64,000 bases of DNA, taken from assembly GCF_900109775.1 (NCBI RefSeq), contig NZ_FOAX01000002.1, positions 186,001 through 250,000 of the forward strand, given 5' to 3'. The notes beneath the pieces were generated by a model, which made no database searches, was not told where the DNA came from, and saw nothing but the letters and a program-made list of their open reading frames with translations. Below, piece by piece: positions 1 through 9,766 of this stretch. The stretch comes from Pseudoxanthomonas sp. GM95. Its GTDB lineage: Bacteria; Pseudomonadota; Gammaproteobacteria; Xanthomonadales; Xanthomonadaceae. The position numbers and the translations under genes are program-made. How positions within the stretch are numbered: the first letter of the stretch is position 1; the number at the start of each line of letters is the position of its first letter.

Positions 1-180
1 CTTGGGCCGCAGCGGCGGCGCGAGGATCTGTTCCGCCTGCTGCCGCCGTCGGCGACCGATGCGCTGGGCAAGCGGCTGCGTTCGCCGGTTGGACTCGATT
101 TGGGCGGGCGCGGCGCGCATGCCATCGCCCTGAGCATCGCCGCGCAGCTGCAGGCCTGGCACCACGGGCGCGCCGCGTGA
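1..180 (+). CDS. XdhC/CoxI family protein, C-terminal fragment
   Basis: Only the last 59 codons are inside the window; the reading frame is open from base 1 to the stop at 178-180. The end reads RSPVGLDLGGRGAHAIALSI, which matches the conserved C-terminal Rossmann segment of XdhC/CoxI proteins (typically SPIGLDIGA..PEEIALSI). XdhC-type proteins bind molybdenum cofactor and promote its sulfuration and insertion into xanthine dehydrogenase or aldehyde oxidoreductases. The stop overlaps the GTG start of the mocA-like gene by 4 bases, indicating translational coupling; a molybdo-hydroxylase operon probably lies to the left of the window (inference). Confidence 0.75.
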   Translation, partial: LGPQRRREDLFRLLPPSATDALGKRLRSPVGLDLGGRGAHAIALSIAAQLQAWHHGRAA

Positions 181-791
181 CCGAGCACGTGGCGGTGGTG
201 CTGGCCGCCGGCGGCAGTCGCCGGCTGGGCGGCAAACCCAAGCAGCTGATCCAGCGCGACGGCGAGCCGCTCGTGCACCGCGCGCTGCGCCTGGCGCGTG
301 CGACGTCGCCGCGTCGCCTGGTGCTGGTGGTCGGCGCGCGTGCGACCCAGATCGCCGCGTCCGCGCGCGCGCCGGACGTGCAGGTGGTGCGCAACGGTGA
401 CTGGCGCGAAGGCCTGGCCTCCAGCGTGCGCGCCGCGCGCGATGCGCTGGCGCAGGACGCGGCCGGGGCGACGCAGTGCCTGCTGCTGGCCTGTGACCAG
501 CCCGCGCTGGAAGTGCCGCATCTGCAGGCCTTGTTGAACGCAGCCGCGCAGGCGCCGTCAGGCTGCGCCGGCACCGTGCATGGCGCGCGGATCGGGATTC
601 CCGCCGTGGTCACGCTGGCGCGCCTGCTGCAGGCCCAGCCGCAGGGCGATGCCGGCCTGCGCGAAGTGCTCAACGCGCTGCCGCCGGATCAGGTCGGCCA
701 GCTGCACGCGCCGGATCTGCTGCTGGATCTGGATACGCCGCCGGACCTGCTGGAGGCGGCGCGACGCGGCTGGATCGACGCGCAGATCTAA
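177..791 (+). CDS. MocA-like molybdenum cofactor nucleotidyltransferase
   Basis: 204-residue protein of the MobA/MocA NTP-transferase family. The N-terminus carries the nucleotide-binding loop VLAAGGSRRLGGKPKQL (residues 8-24), followed by NGDWREGLASSVRA (73-86) and CDQPA (106-110), where the Asp is the expected metal ligand. Family members such as MocA join CMP to molybdopterin to give the cytosine dinucleotide form of the cofactor used by xanthine-dehydrogenase-like enzymes. Start is GTG, overlapping the stop of the xdhC-like gene by 4 bases. The pairing with XdhC favours MocA over MobA (guanylyl) activity or over a pure sugar-nucleotide transferase, but the specificity is inferred from context. 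Confidence 0.8.
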   Translation: MTEHVAVVLAAGGSRRLGGKPKQLIQRDGEPLVHRALRLARATSPRRLVLVVGARATQIAASARAPDVQVVRNGDWREGLASSVRAARDALAQDAAGATQCLLLACDQPALEVPHLQALLNAAAQAPSGCAGTVHGARIGIPAVVTLARLLQAQPQGDAGLREVLNALPPDQVGQLHAPDLLLDLDTPPDLLEAARRGWIDAQI

Positions 792-801
792 CGCTGCGGT
801 T

Positions 802-1914
802 TCAGTGCGCGCTGGCCACCAGCGCGGCGGGCGCGACCGGCATCAGCGGCTGCGGGGTCGGGCAGCGCGTGCCGGTATTCGCCGTCTCGCGGAACCAGTC
901 ATCGACGGTCGGCGCCAGCCGGTCCAGCCGCATCGGCAGGCTCAGGTGGGTCTCGCCCGGCACTTCCAGATAGGCATCGCGCGGCGCAGCGGCGGCGAGC
1001 ATGCGACCGTGCGCGACCGGGATGTGGTGGTCGTTGCGGCCATGCACGATCAGCACGCAGGCCGGCGTGTCGCGTAGCGCACCGGCCACGTCTACATCGT
1101 CCAGGTTGAGCTTGAGCTGCGCGTCGGCCGCGGCGATCACCGCATCCAGGTTCTGGCGGCCGTAGGTGGCCTGCGCGATCAGCGTGGTGGCCGCGGTCTT
1201 CCAGGTATCGGGACGGCTGGCGAGCATGTGCGGGACCATGTCGCGGATGCCGCGCCCGGCATTGGCGAAGGACTCCATCGCCACCACGCCAGTGACCTGA
1301 TCGCCCAGGTCATGCGCGGCGAAGATCGCCGTGGCTGCGCCATAGGACACGCCGAACAGATACAGCGGCCCGGCGATCTCGCCACGCGCGCGCAGTTCGC
1401 CGACCACGCGCGCGACGTCCTCGCCTTCGCGGGTGCCGTAGCCGGCCGGGCCGGTGCCCGAGCGGCCGTGGTTGCGCAGGTCCAGGCTGATCGTGCGATA
1501 GCCGGCCTGGGCCAGTTGCAGCGCCCACGGCATCAGCGAGTCGCCATCCATCATCCAGCCGTGCAACAGCACGACCGTGCCACGCGGCGCCGGTGCGGCG
1601 GTCGGCTTGGCGAAGCCCACGTCGAAGGCGACCTGCTGCATCGCCGTGCCATCCGGATTGCCGGTGTAGCGATAGTCGAGCTGGTAGTTGCCCGGGTCCA
1701 GTGCGCGCCAGAAGATCGGCACGCCGCCTTCGCCGGCCAGCTTGCCGCTGCGCGTGGGCAGGCGCGCCATCAGCGTTTCCACGTGCGCGCTGTCCAGCAA
1801 CGGCGATACGCCACCGGGCGCGACGATGCGGGTGCTGAGCGAGGTCGAAGTGGGCGGGATGCAGGCGGCCAGCCAGATGCAGCAGGCGACCACCAGCAGG
1901 AGCAAGCGGGACAT
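802..1914 (-). CDS. lipoprotein alpha/beta hydrolase, copy 1
   Basis: 370 residues from the ATG at 1914, chosen because it gives a lipoprotein signal peptide (MSRLLLL..., lipobox LAAC, Cys18); the frame is open for 29 codons further upstream but that part has no signal sequence character. An alpha/beta hydrolase fold follows: VVLLHGW (oxyanion region, about residues 114-120), DLRNHGRS, nucleophile elbow GVSYG with Ser190, later VHGRNDHH (acid) and GETHL (His). Substrate unknown; probably an outer-membrane-anchored esterase or peptidase. It is a clear paralogue of the gene at 2030-3130, and the two lie in tandem behind an ABC export operon on the same strand. It ends 10 bases from the convergent mocA-like gene. 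Confidence 0.8.
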   Translation of the reverse strand: MSRLLLLVVACCIWLAACIPPTSTSLSTRIVAPGGVSPLLDSAHVETLMARLPTRSGKLAGEGGVPIFWRALDPGNYQLDYRYTGNPDGTAMQQVAFDVGFAKPTAAPAPRGTVVLLHGWMMDGDSLMPWALQLAQAGYRTISLDLRNHGRSGTGPAGYGTREGEDVARVVGELRARGEIAGPLYLFGVSYGAATAIFAAHDLGDQVTGVVAMESFANAGRGIRDMVPHMLASRPDTWKTAATTLIAQATYGRQNLDAVIAAADAQLKLNLDDVDVAGALRDTPACVLIVHGRNDHHIPVAHGRMLAAAAPRDAYLEVPGETHLSLPMRLDRLAPTVDDWFRETANTGTRCPTPQPLMPVAPAALVASAH

Positions 1915-2029
1915 GGGCGTGGGGTGACAACAAGCGGCCGCGCAGCCTAGCGCCGGCGTTCGCCGCCGCGCTATCGCATTGGCGTGACATTCCCATGACA
2001 CCGGCGATCCATTCAGATCGGCGGCCTGT

Positions 2030-3130
2030 TCAGGATGTGCTGCCTGTGACGGAGATCGGTGCGAGCAGGGGCGTAGGACAGGGTTGACCGCGCGGTGGTG
2101 TCGCTGACAGCCAGGCCAGGAGGGGCTCGGCCAGCAGGTCCAGGCGTAGCGGGGCGCTGATGTGATCGTCCTCCGGCAGCATCAGCAGCGCACTGCGCGG
2201 CGAAGCCGCATGAAGATGCTCTGCCTGGCGAGGCGCGATCCAGCTGTCCCGGGCGCCGTGCACCAGCAGTACGCATGATGACGCGCTGGCGATCGCCTGG
2301 GTCGTGTCGACCTGCTCCAGATCGAGGTGCAGGCGTCGGCTGGCATCGTCGATGGCGGCGTCCACATCCACCTGCCCATAGCGCCACTGCATCCACCGTC
2401 GGGTCAATGCCTGTCGAAGACCCGAAGCCGGCGTGTCGCGGATCGCAGGGACCATGCCGCGAATGGCATCGGCGGCATTGTCGAACGAGGCGATCGAGAT
2501 CACACCGTCGATTTGACCAGGTTGCAGTGCCGCGGCGAACAGCGCCGTCGCCGCGCCATACGACACGCCCAGCACGTGCAGCGAGCCGGTGATCTCGCCC
2601 TGCGCGCGAAGTTGCGAGATCAGCGCATTCACATCGCGTGCTTCGCGCATGCCGTAGCCCATCGGGGCTCGTGACGATCGGCCGTGGTTGCGCAGGTCGA
2701 CCGTGATCGTGCGGTAGTCGTGCTGCGCGAGGAACAGCGCCCACGGCAGCATCGAACTGCTCTCCATTCCCCAGCCATGAAGCAATAGCACCGTGTCGCG
2801 CGCGGGCACTGCAGGAAAGGTATTGGGATCGGCGGGAAGGCCCGCGACGCTGAATCCGAACTCGGAGCGGCCATCCGCACTGCGATAGTGCGACTCAAAT
2901 CGGTAGTCGCCGGCAGGAAAAGCACGCCAGAACAGACGGACCTGCTCAGGCGTGATGACGGTTCCGGTGTGCTGCGGCAAACGTTCGAACAGCGCTGCGC
3001 TGTCACGTGGCGTCCAGGCTTGAACGGCCGTCGGGTGCGATAGGCGATTGCCTAGCGAGATATGCGATGCGCATCCGCCAAGTAGGCACATGCACATCAT
3101 GATCAACAGCCATCGCGCAGGTCGTTCCAT
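2030..3130 (-). CDS. lipoprotein alpha/beta hydrolase, copy 2
   Basis: 366 residues from the ATG at 3130. The start is set by the lipoprotein signal MERPARWLLIMMCMCLLGGC (lipobox LGGC, Cys20); the same frame stays open far into the upstream permease gene as an out-of-frame artefact. It shares with copy 1 the segments VLLLHGW, MLPWAL, DLRNHGRSS, the nucleophile elbow GVSYG, VHGARDSWI and the terminal His region. The gene begins 23 bases after the ABC permease stop and could be read through from that operon. The gap to copy 1 is 115 bases. Tandem duplication is the simplest origin. Substrate unknown. Confidence 0.78.
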   Translation of the reverse strand: MERPARWLLIMMCMCLLGGCASHISLGNRLSHPTAVQAWTPRDSAALFERLPQHTGTVITPEQVRLFWRAFPAGDYRFESHYRSADGRSEFGFSVAGLPADPNTFPAVPARDTVLLLHGWGMESSSMLPWALFLAQHDYRTITVDLRNHGRSSRAPMGYGMREARDVNALISQLRAQGEITGSLHVLGVSYGAATALFAAALQPGQIDGVISIASFDNAADAIRGMVPAIRDTPASGLRQALTRRWMQWRYGQVDVDAAIDDASRRLHLDLEQVDTTQAIASASSCVLLVHGARDSWIAPRQAEHLHAASPRSALLMLPEDDHISAPLRLDLLAEPLLAWLSATPPRGQPCPTPLLAPISVTGSTS

Positions 3131-3153
3131 GACCTGCACGATGCTAGCAGCCC

Positions 3154-4479
3154 TTACACCTCGCGCAGGGCGACGGTGATCGGCAGGCGGGCGGCGCGCA
3201 GGGCGGGGAACAGGCCGCCGACGAAGCCGATCGCCAGCGCCCACTTGATGCCGGTCCACAGCACGTCGGGCGAGACCTCGAAGGCGAAGGTCAGCTGGCC
3301 GATGCCGCCGGCTAGCGTGGAGGCGGTGAAGCCGTTGAAGATCACCCACGCCAGCACGCCGCCGAGCACGCCGCCCACCAGCGCCAGCAGCATCGTCTCC
3401 AGCATCACCGCCACCACCACCGGCACGCCGCGGAAGCCGATCGCACGCAGCGTAGCGATCTCGCGGGCGCGCGCAGCGACGGTGGCGAACATGGTGTTGA
3501 GCGCGCCGAACACCGCGCCGATGCCCATGATCCCGCCGACCACCATGCCGATGGCGCGGATGATCTTGGTCATCGTCTCGGACTGCTTGCTGAAGTAGGA
3601 CAACGTGGTGTCGGCGTCCACGTCCAGCTGCGGGTTGCCGGCCAGCGCGGCCTTGAAGCCGGCGAACGCGCCCGGATTGGTCAGCTTGGCGGTTACCGAG
3701 GTGCGCGTGCTGCCGCGGCGATAGGTGGTGGCGACCACTTCCGCATCGGCCCACAGCTCCGAGTCGGTCGCATCGCCGGACTGGAAGATGCCGGTCACCG
3801 TCCACAGCTGGCTGCCCAGGCGGATCTGCTTGCCCGGTTCCAGCCCCTTGAACTGCCGCTGCGCGCCGACGCCGGCCATCAACTCACGACGGCCGGGCGC
3901 GAACTTGGCGCCCTGCACGACCTTGACGTTGGGCCGCACCGTCCACGCCGCTGCGCCGACGCCGCGCAGCTGCACGCTGCCGTCTTCGTCCGGGCCGCCG
4001 TTGCGCACCGGCAGGTTGGCGGCGACGACCAGCTCGGGCGACATGAGCGCGCGGTTGTCGGCATCGCGGGCTACGCCCGGCGCCTGCGCGATCTGGTTGA
4101 CCGCATCGTGCGAGAGCGTGGACATCACCTCGGCCGAGGACGCGCCGCGCAGCACGATGGCGGTGTCCTCGCTGCCACTGGCGCGCAGCGTGGCGCGGTA
4201 GCCCTCGGCCATCGCCAGCAGCGCGACCAGCACCGCCACCACGCCGGCGATGCCGATCACGATCACCGACGAAGAGCCGATGCGCTGGCGCAACGTGCTC
4301 AGGCCCACCTGCGTGACCGAACCGGCCTGGCGGCCGCGCCGGGTCAGCAGCATCCACAGCGCGAACACGATGACCAGCGGCAACAGCACGAACCACGGCA
4401 GCGCCAGCCAGGCGGCCAGGCCGATGAGCACGACCAGGAACAGGCCCAGGCCGCGTGCGAAGGATTTCAGGAATCGCAT
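3154..4479 (-). CDS. ABC transporter permease, MacB/FtsX type (second permease)
   Basis: 441 residues from the ATG at 4479; a TTG two codons upstream is also possible, but AGGAG sits 8 bases before the ATG. The architecture is an N-terminal membrane segment (FLVVLIGLAAWLALPWFVLL), a second near residue 80, a long periplasmic MacB-PCD-like region, then three C-terminal helices of the FtsX domain with the conserved REIATLRAIGFRG coupling segment and a closing FPALRAARLPI. Such permeases pair with a cytoplasmic ATPase to export or mechanically transmit across the inner membrane. It is the last of four co-oriented genes (adaptor, ATPase, permease, permease), 12 bases after the first permease. The cargo is not evident. 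Confidence 0.88.
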   Translation of the reverse strand: MRFLKSFARGLGLFLVVLIGLAAWLALPWFVLLPLVIVFALWMLLTRRGRQAGSVTQVGLSTLRQRIGSSSVIVIGIAGVVAVLVALLAMAEGYRATLRASGSEDTAIVLRGASSAEVMSTLSHDAVNQIAQAPGVARDADNRALMSPELVVAANLPVRNGGPDEDGSVQLRGVGAAAWTVRPNVKVVQGAKFAPGRRELMAGVGAQRQFKGLEPGKQIRLGSQLWTVTGIFQSGDATDSELWADAEVVATTYRRGSTRTSVTAKLTNPGAFAGFKAALAGNPQLDVDADTTLSYFSKQSETMTKIIRAIGMVVGGIMGIGAVFGALNTMFATVAARAREIATLRAIGFRGVPVVVAVMLETMLLALVGGVLGGVLAWVIFNGFTASTLAGGIGQLTFAFEVSPDVLWTGIKWALAIGFVGGLFPALRAARLPITVALREV

Positions 4480-4491
4480 GATCAAGTCTCC

Positions 4492-5658
4492 TTAGCGCCC
4501 GGCCAGGGCATCGACGATGTTCAACCGCCCGGCGCGTAGCGCGGGCAACAGGCCGACCAGCAGGCCGATGCCCACCATCAGCGACAGGCCCAGCGTCCAG
4601 CTGCGCAGGCCCACCGGCGGCATGGTGATCGCTCCGCCGGTGGCGGTGGTCAGCATCGGCCCCAGCAGCGCGGCGATGCCCAGTCCCAGCACGCCGCCCA
4701 GCAGCACCTGCAGGACCGATTCGGCCAGCACCAGGGCCAGCACCGCGCCATCGCGGAAACCGATCACTTTCAGCACCGCCAGCTCGGAGGTGCGTTCGCG
4801 CACGGCCAGCGCCATCGTGTTGCCGGTGAGCAGCAGCAGGGTGAAGAACACCGCGCCCATGATCGAGCCGACGATCAGGCCGATGTCGGCGGTCTGCTTC
4901 ATCCACGAGGCCATCGCGGCGGATTCGGTCTGGGTCTTGGTTTCGTGGTCGGAGTTGGCCGACAGCGCATCGATGGCCTTGGCCACGCGATCGGCCTGGT
5001 TGGCATCGGCCACGCCGGCCACGTACCAGCCCACGTCACCATCGATGTAAGGCGAGGACTCCTCGAAATACTTGTAGTGCATCAGGATCATCTGGTCGTC
5101 CCAGCCAGCCGTGCTTTCATTGCTGCTGCGCAGGACGCCGACGATGTCGAAGGCCCAGTTCTTGGTGCCGTCGCTGTTGGGGAAGATGGTGGACAGCAAC
5201 GGGATCTTCTGCCCGACCTTCCAGTTGAAGCGCTTCATCAGCCCTTGCCCGACCAGGATGCCGGTGCGGGTGTTGGCGAAGGCCTCGCGCTGGGCCTGGT
5301 CGACCTCGATCTCCGGATACAGGTCCAGGTAGTTGGGCGCCACGGCGAAGCTGAAGATCTGGTTGCGCGCATCCTGGTAGGCGCCGCCGAACCAGTTGGC
5401 GTAGGTCACCTTGGTCACGCCATCGACGCGCGCGATGCGGTCGTTGAGCGACAGCGGCAAGGTATCGATGAAGGACAGGCGCGAGCCGGTCTGCAGGCGC
5501 TTGGCGCCCTGTGCGCTCTGGCCGGCCTGGGCGAAGCTTTCGCGCACGCCGTTGAGCAGGCCGAACAGCAGGAACGCGGCCAGGATCGAGACCAGGGTGA
5601 GGATCGTGCGGGTCTTGCGCCGGAACAGCGCCGCCCAGATCAGGTGCAGGTATTTCAT
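4492..5658 (-). CDS. ABC transporter permease, MacB/FtsX type (first permease)
   Basis: 388 residues. N-terminal membrane helix (ILTLVSILAAFLLFGLLNGV), a periplasmic domain of about 220 residues, and a C-terminal FtsX domain with three helices, including RERTSELAVLKVIGFRDG, the usual cytoplasmic loop contacting the ATPase, and the closing LLPALRAGRLNIVDAL. This is the DevC/MacB/LolE-like topology. It lies 19 bases downstream of the ATPase gene and 12 upstream of the second permease, so the two would form a heterodimeric channel (inference). The four-gene set resembles xanthomonad putative ABC exporters of unknown substrate rather than MacAB, because in MacB permease and ATPase are fused. Confidence 0.88.
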   Translation of the reverse strand: MKYLHLIWAALFRRKTRTILTLVSILAAFLLFGLLNGVRESFAQAGQSAQGAKRLQTGSRLSFIDTLPLSLNDRIARVDGVTKVTYANWFGGAYQDARNQIFSFAVAPNYLDLYPEIEVDQAQREAFANTRTGILVGQGLMKRFNWKVGQKIPLLSTIFPNSDGTKNWAFDIVGVLRSSNESTAGWDDQMILMHYKYFEESSPYIDGDVGWYVAGVADANQADRVAKAIDALSANSDHETKTQTESAAMASWMKQTADIGLIVGSIMGAVFFTLLLLTGNTMALAVRERTSELAVLKVIGFRDGAVLALVLAESVLQVLLGGVLGLGIAALLGPMLTTATGGAITMPPVGLRSWTLGLSLMVGIGLLVGLLPALRAGRLNIVDALAGR

Positions 5659-5677
5659 GGCGAAGGCCTCCGAAGGC

Positions 5678-6367
<690 letters not shown>

Positions 6368-6451
6368 GGCGGTGCCTCGTGCGATCGACTCGGGTGGACG
6401 GCCCGAACGGGACGAAGATGCGCGCACGGAAGTCCGGCTCCGGCGCGTGGC

Positions 6452-6470
6452 CCGGCGCAGGCAGCGCCGG
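6452..6470. other. hairpin in the adaptor-ATPase intergenic gap
   Basis: The 188-base gap inside the ABC export operon (6368-6555) contains no recognisable gene. It holds a perfect 7-bp inverted repeat, CCGGCGC/GCGCCGG with a 5-base loop. There is no T-run on the minus-strand side, so it is not a normal terminator; it might attenuate or protect the downstream mRNA, or be chance in a GC-rich sequence. Confidence 0.35.
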
Positions 6471-6555
6471 TCTTGCTCAAACGGAACGACGGTCGGGCAG
6501 GGCGGGGATCGACATCACGTGGTGCGATTCCCCCGTCCTCCTTGTTGCGGTGGTG

Positions 6556-7812
6556 CTACGACTTGTCTGCGGCGCCAGTGCTGACCGCGTCGCCATCCTT
6601 CAGCGTTGGCGGCGGATCGAGCACGACGCTTTCCCCGGCCTGCACGCCGCCGAGGATCTGGCGATCGTTGGCCAACGTGGCGCCGGCCTTGAGCGTGCGC
6701 TGCTGCACCTTGTCATCGACCACGACGAAGGCAGCCGGTGCGCCATCGCGCTCGGTCACCGCTGCGGCCGGCACGCGCACGCCCTTGGGCGCGGCGTCCT
6801 GGGCCTTTGCGGTTTCGTCGTCGGCGCGTTCGAGGAAGCTCACGTTGACGCCCATCTCCGGGACGATGCGCGGGTCCTTGGACTTCAACGCGATGCGCAC
6901 CTTGACCGTGGCCTTGCCGCGATCGGCGGTGGGAATCACCGCGATGACCTCGGCCGGGATCTTCCAGTCCGGATACGCGTTGAGCGTGGCTTCGACCGGC
7001 ATCTTGGGCTGCACGCGGCCGATATACGCCTCGCCGACGTCCACTTCCACTTCCAAGGAGTCCATGTCGACGATGGTGCCGATGCCGGTGCGGGTGAAGC
7101 CGCCGCCGGCCGACAGCGGCGACACGATTTCGCCCGGCTGCGCCGCCTTGGCGGTGATCACGCCAGCGAACGGCGCCCGCACCACGGTGTAGTCCTTGCC
7201 GATGTTGGAGATCTTCAGCTGGTCGCGCGAGACCTGCACGTTGCGGCGCGCGGTTTCCAGCTGCGCGCGTAGTGCATCGCGGTCGGCGACCTGCTGGTCG
7301 TACTGCGAGCGCGACACCAGCTGCTGCTGCACCAGGGAATCCAGGCGCTTGGCCTCGGCTTCGGCGCGGGTGAGCTGGGCCTGCACGTTCTGCACCTGGC
7401 TCTGCGAGGACGAGAGTTGCGACTGGGCGAGGCTGCGTTCGGCATCGGCATTGATCGGGTCCAGGCGGGCCAGGATCTGGCCTTCCTCCACACGTTGGCC
7501 TTCCTCGATCATCACTTCCTCCACCCGGCCGGTGATCTGCGCCGAGACCGTGGCGGTGCGGCGCGCCACGACATAGCCGGTGGCATCGAGCACCGAAGCC
7601 GCGCTGCTGTCCGCGCCGCCCATCGCCATCGCGGTGGCGGTGCGCACCTGCACCGGCTTGGCCCGGCCCAGCACGAACCACGCGCCGGCGCCCACGGCCA
7701 GCAGCACCAGCACGACGATCAAGGCGATCCACACGCCCTTGCCCGAAGACGGCGGCGGGGCCTTGCTGCGGTCGATGCGCAATTCCTTGAGGAGTTCTGC
7801 AGAAGCGTTCAT
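6556..7812 (-). CDS. periplasmic adaptor (MacA/HlyD-like membrane fusion protein)
   Basis: 418 residues from the ATG at 7812 (MNASAELLKEL), chosen because it precedes a single N-terminal membrane anchor (IALIVVLVLLAVGAGAWFVLG); the frame is open for 48 more codons without membrane-protein features. Then a first barrel-sandwich half (GYVVARRTATVSAQITGRV), an alpha-hairpin rich in Ala/Gln/Glu (about residues 125-195), the second half (VRAPFAGVITAKAAQPGEIV) and a C-terminal beta-barrel. It is the first gene of the operon with the ATPase and permeases downstream, and would link them to the outer membrane or collect cargo in the periplasm. It is transcribed divergently from the second ABC system at 8027. 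Confidence 0.9.
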   Translation of the reverse strand: MNASAELLKELRIDRSKAPPPSSGKGVWIALIVVLVLLAVGAGAWFVLGRAKPVQVRTATAMAMGGADSSAASVLDATGYVVARRTATVSAQITGRVEEVMIEEGQRVEEGQILARLDPINADAERSLAQSQLSSSQSQVQNVQAQLTRAEAEAKRLDSLVQQQLVSRSQYDQQVADRDALRAQLETARRNVQVSRDQLKISNIGKDYTVVRAPFAGVITAKAAQPGEIVSPLSAGGGFTRTGIGTIVDMDSLEVEVDVGEAYIGRVQPKMPVEATLNAYPDWKIPAEVIAVIPTADRGKATVKVRIALKSKDPRIVPEMGVNVSFLERADDETAKAQDAAPKGVRVPAAAVTERDGAPAAFVVVDDKVQQRTLKAGATLANDRQILGGVQAGESVVLDPPPTLKDGDAVSTGAADKS

Positions 7813-8026
7813 AGGTCCATCAATGACGTCGTTGAAGCCCGAATGTGACCACACCGGGATGATTCGCACCAAGCTGCCGGAAGTCACAACTTGTCGCGGG
7901 GCAGCGAGGCGCAGCATGCGCGGCGCGGCCTGGCCCTCGCCAGTGACAGGTGTCACCTGGAATGCCTGATGTCGGCCACTGCCGCCTGCTGCCCCCCGCG
8001 GCGCAGGCTAACCGCACCCTCCGGTA

Positions 8027-8947
8027 ATGGTTGATACGTCCATGCCTCCGATACTCGATCCCGCACCTGCTTCCCTGGAAAACGCCCACAAGCGCTACGG
8101 CGCGCTGGTCGCGCTCGATGGCGTGGACCTGTCGCTGCAACCCGGCCGCGTGCTGGCCCTGCTTGGCCCCAATGGCGCCGGCAAGAGCACCGCGGTGTCA
8201 TTGATGCTGGGTCTGCAGCGTTCCGATGCGGGGCGCGCCTTACTGTTCGGTCAGTCGCCCGACGCCATCGCCATGCGTCGCCGGGTCGGGGTGATGCTGC
8301 AGAGCGCCGCGCTGCCGGACACGCTCACCGTCGGCGAGCTGCTGGCGCAGACGCGCGGCTATTACTCGCAAGCCTTGAGCATGGCCGACTGCGCGGCCAT
8401 CGCCGGGCTGGAAGGCCTATTGCCGCGCCGCTACGGCGCGCTGTCCGGCGGCCAGCAGCGGCGCGTGCAGTTCGCGCTGGCCATCTGCGGGCGGCCGGAG
8501 GTGTTGTTCCTCGACGAGCCGACCACCGGGCTGGATATCCAGGCGCGCCGCCAGCTATGGGCGGCGATCCGCGAGCGCGCCGCCGCCGGCTGCGCGATCC
8601 TGCTGACCACGCATTACCTGGAAGAAGCCGAAGCCTTGGCCGACGACGTCGCGGTGCTGCAGGCCGGGCACATCGTCGCGCGCGGCAGCGTCGCCCAGAT
8701 CCGCGCCAGCGTGCTGCAGCGCTGCATCCGTGCGCAGACCGACCTGGATGCAGACGCGGTCGCAGGCTGGCCCGGCGTGCATGGCGCACGCCGCGATGGC
8801 GCAGTGCTGGAAATCCAGGCCGAACCGGCCGAACCCATCGTCGCGCGCCTGCTGCAGGCCGATCCGCAGCTGGCCGACCTGGAAGTCCGCCGCGCCGGCC
8901 TGGCCGACGCGTTCCTTGCCATCACCCAGTCTCAGGAGGCCGCATGA
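8027..8947 (+). CDS. ABC-2 type transporter ATP-binding protein
   Basis: 306 residues (an ATG five codons on, at 8042, is an alternative start). Walker A LLGPNGAGKST, signature ALSGGQQRRVQFALA, Walker B VLFLDEPTTGLD and the H-loop TTHYLEEAEALADD are intact; about 90 C-terminal residues after residue 215 form the accessory domain seen in DrrA/NodI/CcmA-like drug-export ATPases. Its stop overlaps the permease start by 4 bases. The unit is followed by a two-component system, the arrangement of DesK/LiaS-like systems that sense membrane or antibiotic stress and control an adjacent exporter (inference). Confidence 0.92.
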   Translation: MVDTSMPPILDPAPASLENAHKRYGALVALDGVDLSLQPGRVLALLGPNGAGKSTAVSLMLGLQRSDAGRALLFGQSPDAIAMRRRVGVMLQSAALPDTLTVGELLAQTRGYYSQALSMADCAAIAGLEGLLPRRYGALSGGQQRRVQFALAICGRPEVLFLDEPTTGLDIQARRQLWAAIRERAAAGCAILLTTHYLEEAEALADDVAVLQAGHIVARGSVAQIRASVLQRCIRAQTDLDADAVAGWPGVHGARRDGAVLEIQAEPAEPIVARLLQADPQLADLEVRRAGLADAFLAITQSQEAA

Positions 8948-9714
8948 ACACTCTCGCATCCAGCACCAATTCGCCCGCGCCGTCGCTGCTGGGCGTGTAT
9001 GCACGCGAGGCGCGCTATGAATTCATCCGCCTGCTGCGCACGCCTTCGTTCGCGCTGCCGACGCTGATCTTCCCGCTGATGTTCTACGTGCTGTTCGGCG
9101 TGCTGCTCAATCGCGGCAATCCCGGTGCCAGCCAGTACCTGATGGCCAGCTACAGCGTGTTCGGGGTGATGGGGCCGGGCCTGTTCGGCTTCGGCGTGAG
9201 CCTGGCGCTGGACCGCGAGCGCGGACTGCTCACGCTCAAGCGTGCGCTGCCGGTGCCAGCCGGCGCACCGCTGGTGGCCAAGATGGTGATGGCGATGGTG
9301 TTCGCCACCTGCATTGGCGCGTTGCTGATGCTGGCCGGGCGCCTGCTCGGTGGCGTGCAGCTGTCGCTGATGCAGACGGGCGCGCTGCTGCTGGTCGACG
9401 TGCTGGGCGTGTTGCCGTTCTGCGCGCTGGGCCTGCTGATCGGCAGCCTGGTCAGGGGCAGCGGTGCGCCTGCGGTGGTCAACATGGTCTACCTGCCGAT
9501 GGCGCTGCTGTCGGGGCTGTGGGTGCCGCTGTCGATGCTGCCGGCGTTCTTCGGCCAGGTCGCCTCGCTGTGGCCGGCCTGGCACCTGGGCCAGCTGGCG
9601 CTGAAGGTCGTGGGCCACGATGCTGGGCATTCGGTGTGGCTGCATGTCGCGGTGCTGGCCGCGTTCACCGTGATCTGCTTCGCCCTGGCCCAGCGCCGGC
9701 TGCGCCGCGCATGA
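8944..9714 (+). CDS. ABC-2 type transporter permease
   Basis: 256 residues starting at the ATG that overlaps the ATPase stop (ATGA). About six hydrophobic segments are visible: LPTLIFPLMFYVLFGVLL, VFGVMGPGLFGFGVSLAL, MVMAMVFATCIGALLMLAG, GALLLVDVLGVLPFCALGLLIGSLV, VVNMVYLPMALLSGLWVPL and the C-terminal LHVAVLAAFTVICFALA. This is the ABC-2 (DrrB-like) membrane subunit. Together with the upstream ATPase it would form a complete half-size exporter; substrate unknown. The two-component genes follow on the same strand 53 bases later. Confidence 0.9.
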   Translation: MNTLASSTNSPAPSLLGVYAREARYEFIRLLRTPSFALPTLIFPLMFYVLFGVLLNRGNPGASQYLMASYSVFGVMGPGLFGFGVSLALDRERGLLTLKRALPVPAGAPLVAKMVMAMVFATCIGALLMLAGRLLGGVQLSLMQTGALLLVDVLGVLPFCALGLLIGSLVRGSGAPAVVNMVYLPMALLSGLWVPLSMLPAFFGQVASLWPAWHLGQLALKVVGHDAGHSVWLHVAVLAAFTVICFALAQRRLRRA

Positions 9715-9766
9715 AGTCCTGGCGCGTGCGGTGGCAAGATCGACGCTTCGTACAGGACTGGATGCC

